Part shown: one piece after another, positions 9,177 to 15,010 of the stretch
Numbering within the stretch: the stretch's first letter is position 1
Layout: each line of letters begins with the position of its first letter
From: Shewanella algidipiscicola
GTDB taxonomy: Bacteria > Pseudomonadota > Gammaproteobacteria > Enterobacterales > Shewanellaceae
NCBI RefSeq assembly: GCF_003605125.1
Contig: NZ_QPQT01000010.1
Coordinates: 118,598-182,597 of the forward strand
Direction: 5' to 3'
Length of the DNA: 64,000 nucleotides
Notes under the pieces: model-generated
The model's database searches: none
Told to the model about the DNA's origin: nothing
The model's input: only the letters and a program-made list of their open reading frames with translations
Program-made: the position numbers and the translations under genes

Positions 9177-9834
9177 CGGAATAACCGTACCTGAGGCGAT
9201 ACGTCAGCTATTTGATATCGATGTCGCAAGCCAAAGTCAGTTGCTTAAAACCAAGGCAGATTCGCTTGTCCGAAATAAGCTAATCAAAGTTGAAACCGAA
9301 CAAAAAGTACAGCGGAAGGCTAAGTACTTAGCGCCTGGCCAAATGACAGTGTTATTTAATGCGCTGCTGCTCAATGCCGTGTTTCATGATCCTAAGGATG
9401 TGAAGCGTATCTTTGAGGATAATGCTTATCGGCAAGAATGCGCTAAAGCGGTAAAGGTTATGTTTGGAGAAAGTAACTCTCTGATGGGAATAGCCATAAG
9501 TAATGGATTGGCCTCTAAGTTTGCAGGTGCTTTGGCTGGCAGTTTCGATTTATATAAGGACAAGTTACCCAATCCTTTTACCGTGTTGCCCCAGCTAGCT
9601 TTGGGAAAAAACTTAAACTTACTGCATGCCTTATTAGCGCAATCAGCAGCTATGGCGCCCGCCGATAATATGCTGTTAGCATATTTACAAGGTGATTTTG
9701 ATAAGGCTGCTCAGATGGCATCTATGATGTGTTCTGACAATGAAGCGGTAAATCAATTGAAGCGGCATGTAGAAAAAGAGGTAAGAGAGGCCGTCGAATT
9801 TGATGATTTGCTAGATAAATTCAAAAATATGTAA
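9169..9834 (+). CDS. Cytosolic, mostly helical protein of unknown function, third gene of the operon
   Basis: I do not recognise this 221-aa protein. It has no signal peptide and no convincing membrane segment, although GIAISNGLASKFAGALAGSF (about 103-122) is a rather apolar helix. The overall composition is helical, with a charged, Glu-rich end (HVEKEVREAVEFDDLLDKF). The start overlaps the upstream gene by eight bases. The next gene, viperin, starts 76 bp later behind a palindrome, so this operon may end here or continue into viperin. Confidence 0.65.
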   Translation: MASGITVPEAIRQLFDIDVASQSQLLKTKADSLVRNKLIKVETEQKVQRKAKYLAPGQMTVLFNALLLNAVFHDPKDVKRIFEDNAYRQECAKAVKVMFGESNSLMGIAISNGLASKFAGALAGSFDLYKDKLPNPFTVLPQLALGKNLNLLHALLAQSAAMAPADNMLLAYLQGDFDKAAQMASMMCSDNEAVNQLKRHVEKEVREAVEFDDLLDKFKNM

Positions 9835-9855
9835 TTTTTTTATTTAAAGGCTTGT

Positions 9856-9870
9856 TAGTGCATTGCACTA
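9856..9870. promoter_or_regulatory. 15-bp palindrome upstream of the viperin gene, candidate operator
   Basis: TAGTGC-ATT-GCACTA is a perfect 6-bp inverted repeat, 40 bp before the viperin start. It is not followed by a T-run, so an operator is more likely than a terminator. The ribosome binding site ACGGAG (9897-9902) lies between it and the gene. Confidence 0.4.
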
Positions 9871-9910
9871 GGTGATTCTGCGTTTGTCCTCAACAAACGG
9901 AGCTAGCTAA

Positions 9911-10816
9911 ATGACAAATATAAGTGAAATGGTCATCAATTTTCATATGACCGAAACCTGTAATTACCGCTGCGGATATTGTTATGCCACTTGGGAAAGC
10001 AATGATTCGCAAGCGGAGTTACATCACTCATCTGGAGATATTCAATCTCTGCTTATAAAGCTTGCCGATTACTTTTTTTCTGAAAATCCAATACGCAAAG
10101 CGTTGGGGTATACATCGGTCAGAATTAATTTTGCTGGTGGAGAACCTGTGATGCTTGGTGGGCGCTTTATTAGTGCTTTACTGTTGGCTAAGTCACTCGG
10201 ATTTCGCACCTCAATTATTACCAATGGCCATCTTCTATCAGCCAAAATGATGGATCGTATTGGTCCGCATTTGGATATGCTGGGCTTGAGTTTTGATACT
10301 GCAGATTTTTTATTAGCTCAGAGTATTGGGCGAGTAGATCGTAAAAGTGCCTGGCTATCACCGTCTCGAGTCATTGAGATTGTGGCTGTGTATAGAACCC
10401 TAAACCGTAATGGCAAGGTTAAAATCAATACGGTCGTCAACGCTTTTAACTGGCGTGAAGATATGTCTCATGCCATAGAGCAAATACAGCCAGATAAATG
10501 GAAGCTTCTACGGGTGCTGCCAGTTTACTCCCATCAACTAACTATTTCATCGGCCCAGTATTGTGCCTACATTGAAAGGCATAAGGGTTTTTCAGAGATA
10601 GTCTCTCTAGAAGATAACCAGGATATGTGGCAGTCCTATCTGATGCTGAATCCTGAAGGTCGTTTCTATCAAAATTCGGATGCGTGCCAAGGAGTGGTGC
10701 AAAGCCCTGCGGTATTGGATGTGGGCGTTGAGAGCGCTATTGCACATGTTGACTTCAATGCTGAGTCTTTTGTAAGACGCTATCAATCCAATGGGTCAGC
10801 GACCACTACGGCTTAA
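9911..10816 (+). CDS. Prokaryotic viperin (pVip), radical SAM antiviral enzyme
   Basis: A 301-aa protein with the radical SAM cluster motif CNYRCGYC (Cys17, Cys21, Cys24), INFAGGEP for SAM binding, and blocks specific to viperins: HMTETCNYRCGYCYATW, LGLSFDTAD with SIGR, KINTVVNAFNWREDM, PDKWKLLRVLP, SYLMLNPEGRF, and a C-terminal VLDVGVESAI. These align block by block with human viperin. Viperins convert CTP, GTP or UTP into 3'-deoxy-3',4'-didehydro nucleotides that end RNA chains in infected cells. All three cluster cysteines and the C-terminal block are present, so the enzyme looks intact. No nucleotide kinase gene is adjacent, unlike some viperin loci. Three small genes follow closely on the same strand. 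Confidence 0.92.
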   Translation: MTNISEMVINFHMTETCNYRCGYCYATWESNDSQAELHHSSGDIQSLLIKLADYFFSENPIRKALGYTSVRINFAGGEPVMLGGRFISALLLAKSLGFRTSIITNGHLLSAKMMDRIGPHLDMLGLSFDTADFLLAQSIGRVDRKSAWLSPSRVIEIVAVYRTLNRNGKVKINTVVNAFNWREDMSHAIEQIQPDKWKLLRVLPVYSHQLTISSAQYCAYIERHKGFSEIVSLEDNQDMWQSYLMLNPEGRFYQNSDACQGVVQSPAVLDVGVESAIAHVDFNAESFVRRYQSNGSATTTA

Positions 10817-10886
10817 TAAATCCCAATAAAGGAGTTCGTTTTCCCCTTTGAGATTGTGTGGTGACGGGCCCTTTTGGAGTTGCTCT

Positions 10887-11087
10887 ATGAAGAAATACAG
10901 TAATGATAAAAATATTAATGTTTTGGTGCATCAACTGCTACAGAGTGGAGTGTGGCACATACGGCGAGGGCGTCATCCCGTGTTGACTGCCCCTAGTGGT
11001 AAAAGGCTTACCGTTCCCAGTACGCCAAGTGATCGCAGGGCCTTTTTGAACTTTAAACTCGATGTTCGCCGATTGCAGGGGCTTTGA
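10887..11087 (+). CDS. Small HicA-like (dsRBD-fold) protein downstream of viperin
   Basis: A 66-aa protein. The ATG at 10887 is preferred over an upstream TTG (10848) because GGAG lies seven bases before it. The sequence has a HicA-like layout: an initial helix VLVHQLLQSG, then HIRRGRHPVL with a histidine where HicA carries its catalytic His, a strand SGKRLTVPSTPSD, and a final basic helix. HicA toxins are small RNA-binding mRNA interferases normally paired with HicB, but no HicB-like antitoxin is adjacent, so a non-toxic RNA-binding role is equally open. It begins 70 bp after viperin. Confidence 0.6.
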   Translation: MKKYSNDKNINVLVHQLLQSGVWHIRRGRHPVLTAPSGKRLTVPSTPSDRRAFLNFKLDVRRLQGL

Positions 11088-11145
11088 TTTTAGATGTTGA
11101 AGCCCCTGGGTAATCGATAATACATTAATTTTTAGGAGAAAAAAT

Positions 11146-11286
11146 ATGTCTAATAATAATCACAAGGCTAACCAAAGCAATTCGAATAAGGGCACATCAG
11201 GTACTAATCCTGCTTACCAGAAATCGCAGGATAATCGCAGTAATCAGTTGAACCCTAACAACCCTAACTACAATGGCAAAAAATAA
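11146..11286 (+). CDS. 46-aa Asn-rich protein with an NPNN motif
   Basis: A short gene with a strong ribosome binding site (AGGAG, 11134-11138, seven bases before ATG). The product is hydrophilic and very rich in Asn, Ser and Lys, probably disordered, and ends in DNRSNQLNPNNPNY. The middle GTSGTNPAYQKSQ resembles small uncharacterised gammaproteobacterial proteins that I know only as hypothetical. Its C-terminal NPNN is repeated twice in the gene ten bases downstream. The Shine-Dalgarno, tight spacing and shared motif support a real gene; the function is unknown. Confidence 0.6.
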   Translation: MSNNNHKANQSNSNKGTSGTNPAYQKSQDNRSNQLNPNNPNYNGKK

Positions 11287-11296
11287 GGGGATTTGT

Positions 11297-11434
11297 ATGC
11301 CAGATACATCTGAAATGTCGCAAGATGAGTTAGATACTTGGTCAGATATTAACAATCCCAACAATGACGCAGATATGGATGATTGGGCTGATGCCCATAA
11401 CCCCAATAATGATGCTTACTTGGGCGATGATTAA
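11297..11434 (+). CDS. 45-aa acidic protein with two NPNN repeats
   Basis: Starts ten bases after the previous stop, with GGGG six bases before ATG. The product is strongly acidic and consists largely of two copies of a 16-residue unit: LDTWSDINNPNNDAD and MDDWADAHNPNNDAY (pattern D-x-W-x-D-x-x-N-P-N-N-D-A). The motif matches the C-terminus of the preceding basic protein, so the two may bind the same partner or each other (one basic, one acidic). It is followed by a terminator at 11472, which ends the viperin transcription unit. Confidence 0.6.
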   Translation: MPDTSEMSQDELDTWSDINNPNNDADMDDWADAHNPNNDAYLGDD

Positions 11435-11471
11435 CCAGTAAGTATTTAATTAATCTTAAGTTAAGTTTCTT

Positions 11472-11501
11472 AAAAAGGTGTGGCATTGCTACACCTTTTT
11501 T
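11472..11501. terminator. Bidirectional terminator between the viperin unit and the minus-strand HGGxSTG gene
   Basis: AAAAAGGTGT and ACACCTTTTT form a 10-bp stem around a 9-base loop. T-runs exist on both strands, fitting the convergent genes on either side. Confidence 0.85.
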
Positions 11502-11554
11502 ATCCTGGTACTACCGAAATCGAATCTTAGTACTTTAGTTTAAATAACTTTTTC

Positions 11555-12196
11555 TCATCCTTTTAGCCCCTTAAAATATTCCTTAAGTGCTTTTTGCTCT
11601 GGACTTGGGTATACCCTAGGGGAATAAAAACATCCTTTTTTACGTGTTGTATTATCCTGTATTTGCATTATTTTTTCTTTCTCTGCCTGCGAGCCAAACT
11701 CTCTGTTGTAAAAAGGTGTAGGGTAAATTGGGGTGTATACATGAAATTGTAAATGCTGGCTTGCTGTGTCTTTGTAGTAATGATCAAGTGCTGATTGAAT
11801 AAGAAGTAGAGCATCTGAGCCTTCATATTTGGCAATGTAGTACTTGCACATTTCTAACTCAACTCGATACTGGCTGACAATGTCAATAACCTTATTATCA
11901 AGTTGATTTGATTTCAGGCTACTTAGCTCAATTAAACTTAAGTAAGCAGTGAGTGCCATTTTAAGGTCTGTATTCTTGATTTTCATATAAAATCGATTAT
12001 CAAAGAACCAAACAAAGTGATTGAGCAGTGCATTAACTCGCACGGCTAGTTTTCCCTCTTTGGTTTTTGCACCTGTCGAGCGTCCTCCATGTAATTTGCA
12101 TCGCCCATTAACCTTGTTGCCAAAGCGTTGACATGGTTTTCCACTTCTAGTTTTAGCCCCGCATTTAGGCAGGTTTTCTAAGTTAAATTTAGCCAT
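11555..12196 (-). CDS. HGGxSTG-domain protein of mobile elements
   Basis: A 213-aa protein with an N-terminal cysteine module: KCGAKTRSGKPC, then GRCKLHGGRSTG, followed by a helical body. This CxxxTRxGxPC...HGGxSTG signature is common in phages, prophages and integrative elements, where its function is unknown; a zinc-binding nucleic-acid contact is plausible. An AAGGAG six bases before the ATG supports the start. It is transcribed toward the viperin unit and its upstream region holds the GATCCACT repeats. Confidence 0.75.
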   Translation of the reverse strand: MAKFNLENLPKCGAKTRSGKPCQRFGNKVNGRCKLHGGRSTGAKTKEGKLAVRVNALLNHFVWFFDNRFYMKIKNTDLKMALTAYLSLIELSSLKSNQLDNKVIDIVSQYRVELEMCKYYIAKYEGSDALLLIQSALDHYYKDTASQHLQFHVYTPIYPTPFYNREFGSQAEKEKIMQIQDNTTRKKGCFYSPRVYPSPEQKALKEYFKGLKG

Positions 12197-12507
12197 AATC
12201 GCTCCTTAATTTTTGGATCACTTCATTAGTTGTTGTTCGATATTTTTCGGTTCATGGGCTTTGTTTTGCATTTCTGCCAATCGACTTAAAGTTAAAGCAT
12301 GCAAGAGATCCACTGCTCCCCCTGAAGCACTAGCTTGAGGTTGTTTTAGTTTGTTTTTGATTTATTAAATGAAGCCCGGTAAGTGGATCACTATTGAGAC
12401 TATTCGTATATAAATTTCCGGTTTAAGGAGTGCTGCACTGGCGAAAAACAACCATTGATATAGATCCATTACGTGTTAGTGATCCACTACCATTGAGAGG
12501 CGTTAAA
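12197..12507. repeat. 310-bp intergenic region with iteron-like GTGATCCACT repeats
   Basis: Copies: TGGATCAC (12214-12221, inverted), GATCCACT (12307-12314), AGTGGATCACTA (12382-12393, inverted), GATCCAT (12463-12469, weaker) and TAGTGATCCACT (12477-12488). The third and last are exact 12-bp inverted repeats of each other, 83 bp apart. The 10-mer GTGATCCACT also occurs at 8059-8068. The region lies downstream of a Gp2-like, possibly replication-linked gene and upstream of the HGGxSTG gene, so an origin or a multi-site operator are the two main readings. Confidence 0.55.
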
Positions 12508-13395
12508 TCAACCTGAGAGTAAATTTTTTGTTTCCTTATATTGATAAATTCTTGGATGATTTTTTGTTAAGTGATTTAAGCTGGTTGTCCTTGAGCTTAT
12601 ACATTCTTCGAGTTGTAACGCGTGGGACTGGATGTTGAACCAACTATATTTTGCAGATTTATGTGTTTTGGTGCAGTGAGAACCTTTAGAAGCCTGAGCT
12701 GCTTGAAATGACTGCTGATGTTGTTTCTTAGCGAAGGTAATCTTGGGATCAACCAGCATGAAGTCATTCGTGGGATCAAAGGTTTTGGCTGCTTGTAGCT
12801 TATTGCTTATAAAGCCTTTAGCTTTACCGTTCAGCTCTTTAGTGTGTTCCTTAGCTAAATAGCTTGAACGGTAAATAGCATGTTTTAGAGAGGCTTTGTT
12901 GCCTCTAAATACAATGCAGTATGGATTATCGACTTTTGCCACAGTACCGCCAGAGTGCTTTTCCCACATTGCTTTAATGAGTGATTGCAAGCGTTCTGAG
13001 TGCTTAATCTTATGTGCACTGAGCATGAGGGCAAGATGGTAGTGTTCGCGATCAGAAGTGTTTTGCTCTCTGGCGCAATGATAAATAACTTTGCTTTTGT
13101 ATTGGTTGGTTAAGGTTGTTGTTAGTTGTTTTAAGAATCGCTTGATGGCTTGGTTATCTGCTGAGTAGTGCTTTGGATGTAGATCGATTCTAACAACGAA
13201 TACTCGGCTGTAATGGCTAAGCATAATTTCGTAATCAGAGATAATGGTGTTGATTACGCTGTTTTTAAAGCATTTCTGTTGAGGCTTGAAAATACTGTAA
13301 GCATGGTTCTTGTAGGCAAACAAGATGGAGTTGTGCTTGGCTATAAAGAATGGCTTACGGTGTTTAGTTTTACATTTATTCTTAGGCATTGTCAT
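12508..13395 (-). CDS. YagK/YfjJ-family (inovirus Gp2-like) protein
   Basis: A 295-aa protein with a very basic N-terminus. Its central part matches the YagK/YfjJ domain: SRVFVVRIDLHPKHY near residue 60, then a REHYHLALML segment with the HxH-like look of rolling-circle initiators, followed by NPYCIVFRGN and YRSSYLAKEHTKE. Relatives occur in E. coli CP4-57-type prophages and in filamentous phages next to AlpA regulators and integrases, the arrangement seen here. A replication role is inferred from the phage context and is not proven. Two ATG codons (13395 and 13389) are possible starts; the ribosome site is weak. Confidence 0.75.
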   Translation of the reverse strand: MTMPKNKCKTKHRKPFFIAKHNSILFAYKNHAYSIFKPQQKCFKNSVINTIISDYEIMLSHYSRVFVVRIDLHPKHYSADNQAIKRFLKQLTTTLTNQYKSKVIYHCAREQNTSDREHYHLALMLSAHKIKHSERLQSLIKAMWEKHSGGTVAKVDNPYCIVFRGNKASLKHAIYRSSYLAKEHTKELNGKAKGFISNKLQAAKTFDPTNDFMLVDPKITFAKKQHQQSFQAAQASKGSHCTKTHKSAKYSWFNIQSHALQLEECISSRTTSLNHLTKNHPRIYQYKETKNLLSG

Positions 13396-13429
13396 TTTCT
13401 AGTTGTTTGACATGTGTTTAGTTTGCAGG

Positions 13430-13449
13430 GGATATATTATTTAATATCC
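13430..13449. promoter_or_regulatory. Inverted repeat upstream of the Gp2-like gene
   Basis: GGATAT and ATATCC are perfect arms around an AT-only core (13430-13449), 35 bp before the Gp2-like start. The location suits an operator; there is no direct evidence. Confidence 0.3.
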
Positions 13450-13562
13450 GCCGTAATACATTGTCGGTTTGAGACTGAATTATGCTGTACGTAAGGGGTT
13501 GATGGCTTATTAGCTTGTTATGCAGTGTTTGATTCATGATTCAAAGTGTGTCATCGCCCTTG

Positions 13563-13592
13563 ATAAAAAAGCAGGCCTAAACCTGCTTTATT
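13563..13592 (-). terminator. Terminator downstream of the first AlpA-like gene
   Basis: Read on the minus strand, AAAGCAGG, a six-base loop and CCTGCTTT are followed by a T-run (complement of 13565-13570), right after the AlpA stop at 13595. Confidence 0.75.
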
Positions 13593-13594
13593 GG

Positions 13595-13804
13595 TTACTT
13601 GTTAGGGAGCCACTGATCAATATCCTTAAACCGCCAAAATGAGCGACCGCTCTGAATTAGTACTGGTGGAGGAAACTGTCCAGACTTGATCCACCGACCT
13701 AAGGTTGAACGACTTATCCCCAAAAGTCTTTGCAGCTCTGGTTTTTTCACTAGTCGATTCTCGTCTAAGTACTGTGCTAGATAGTCTTTTGTAATGTGGG
13801 TCAT
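13595..13804 (-). CDS. AlpA-family MerR-like transcriptional regulator (first copy)
   Basis: A 69-aa protein that is almost entirely a winged-helix DNA-binding domain: KPELQRLLGISRSTLGRWIKSGQFPPPVLI followed by FWRFKDIDQWL. This matches the AlpA/excisionase-type family, whose members activate integrase or excise islands (E. coli AlpA on CP4-57). It lies 12 bp after a second AlpA-like gene and ends before a terminator. Confidence 0.85.
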   Translation of the reverse strand: MTHITKDYLAQYLDENRLVKKPELQRLLGISRSTLGRWIKSGQFPPPVLIQSGRSFWRFKDIDQWLPNK

Positions 13805-13816
13805 TTTAACTAACCC

Positions 13817-14038
13817 TTAATTGATAGATTGACGAGAGGCGACCCATTCATTGAGCTCAGATAGTAACCAACCTACAGAGGTACTTTGCGGATAGAGTTG
13901 TCTACGTTTCGGAAATAACCCTTTACGTTCAAGTGACCATGCAGTGGTTCTTGAAATAGCAGTGATGGTTTTACGTTCTGCCTCACGAACTATGCGGTCC
14001 GGTGCAGTGGTTTTTGATGTATTAGCTGATGTGGTCAT
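13817..14038 (-). CDS. AlpA-like regulator (second copy)
   Basis: A 73-aa protein with a short polar N-terminus and an AlpA-type helix-turn-helix: TITAISRTTAWSLERKGLFPKRRQL, ending in LSELNEWVASR. It differs clearly from its neighbour and is not a recent duplicate. GGAG lies six bases before the ATG, but that site is buried in a 9-bp inverted repeat (14042-14071), so expression may be set at translation or by a repressor there. Confidence 0.8.
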   Translation of the reverse strand: MTTSANTSKTTAPDRIVREAERKTITAISRTTAWSLERKGLFPKRRQLYPQSTSVGWLLSELNEWVASRQSIN

Positions 14039-14041
14039 GGG

Positions 14042-14071
14042 TCACTCCCGTTTAAGTTTGTTCGGGAGTGA
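14042..14071 (-). promoter_or_regulatory. Inverted repeat covering the ribosome binding site of the second AlpA-like gene
   Basis: TCACTCCCG (14042-14050) and CGGGAGTGA (14063-14071) are perfect 9-bp arms with a 12-base loop. In the minus-strand transcript the 3' arm contains the GGGAG that serves the ATG at 14038, so the folded RNA would hide the ribosome site. It could equally be a DNA operator. Confidence 0.5.
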
Positions 14072-14084
14072 TTTTGGCTTGTTA

Positions 14085-14112
14085 CTCAGTAAAGCAAAGT
14101 CGCTCTACTGAG
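14085..14112. repeat. Second inverted repeat in the leader of the AlpA-like genes
   Basis: CTCAGTA (14085-14091) and TACTGAG (14106-14112), perfect 7-bp arms with a 14-base loop, lie 13 bp from the preceding repeat. No T-run follows on either strand. Confidence 0.35.
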
Positions 14113-14155
14113 CAGAGGTATCTAAAAAACTGGTTAATTATATGTTTTTAATCAT

Positions 14156-14989
14156 TTAAATATTTAAATGCTTTTTGATTCTCTGGGGTTTAAATGCTGT
14201 TTTTAACTCAACGATGATTCTTTCCAAACTCGGTTTTGGGGTAGGGATAGCGTTTTTTGGTTGTTTCATTGGTTTAAGCCATTTCATGATTGAGTTGTAT
14301 TCAGGGGTGCGATTAGTGAACTGCAACAAGGCTGGAATGGTCTTGTTATTACCTTGGATTGAAAAATCAGCCAATCTTTTTTGAATGGCCTCCGCCAGCA
14401 TTTTTTTGGGTGCGGCACATAAATTTTCATCTTGGTAAATATGGAGAGCCATTTCATTGACTAAGGTTTTAACGTTTTCTGATTTTTGCGCTTTCGACTT
14501 GCCACCGCTTTGTGGTTTAGTCACGCTAGTATTATAACCAGAGTTGGTATATCTATCAGTGAGAGCGAAAGAGTCATTGCTACCTGTGGAATAACCAACC
14601 ATGGTAGCTGTCTCTATCAGCTGATCCACGATTTTATAGATTTGGTCATTTTTAGGTGTGTTTGGTAGTAGGTCTAATAACTGGTTGGCTTGATACATGA
14701 AGATATCTGAATTTTCAATCACAAGGCAGAGCTGGGAAGGCTTCTCCTTAGTACTGAACTCGGCATATAAATCGTTATTTTTAGCTTTTATAGATCTAGC
14801 TCGCTCATTAATTAGCTTGATTTTCTCAAGACCAGGAGCTTCCTTTTGGCTGGCTTCTTCAAAGCAGCCGTTACTAATATCATTCTTCGTAATTCCCAAA
14901 AGTTGAAGTTGTTCAGGCACCATTTCAGGCAAGATCATTTTACTGATGTCATTGATTCGGAATTTTTTATCTGTTTCTGGAAGACTCAT
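14156..14989 (-). CDS. Island protein of unknown function, co-transcribed with the integrase
   Basis: I do not recognise this 277-aa protein. It is hydrophilic, with a possible small folded N-terminal half (to about residue 135), a Gly/Ser/Lys-rich linker (about 150-175), a helical segment around 175-205, and a basic C-terminus. There is no signal peptide or membrane segment. It begins 21 bp after the integrase stop, with AAAGG seven bases before the ATG, so it is probably in the integrase operon. That suggests a role in element maintenance or regulation (inference). Confidence 0.65.
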   Translation of the reverse strand: MSLPETDKKFRINDISKMILPEMVPEQLQLLGITKNDISNGCFEEASQKEAPGLEKIKLINERARSIKAKNNDLYAEFSTKEKPSQLCLVIENSDIFMYQANQLLDLLPNTPKNDQIYKIVDQLIETATMVGYSTGSNDSFALTDRYTNSGYNTSVTKPQSGGKSKAQKSENVKTLVNEMALHIYQDENLCAAPKKMLAEAIQKRLADFSIQGNNKTIPALLQFTNRTPEYNSIMKWLKPMKQPKNAIPTPKPSLERIIVELKTAFKPQRIKKHLNI

Positions 14990-15010
14990 TTAGCAACCTT
15001 TAATAAAAAT

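Noticed and set aside
10848..10886. Upstream TTG start for the HicA-like gene
   Set aside because: No ribosome site precedes it, while GGAG sits correctly before the ATG at 10887.
12597..12779. Second minus-strand frame inside the Gp2-like gene
   Set aside because: A shadow frame fully inside a supported gene.
13213..13410. Plus-strand open frame in the Gp2-like gene
   Set aside because: It lies antisense to a recognised protein and has no family resemblance or supporting ribosome site.
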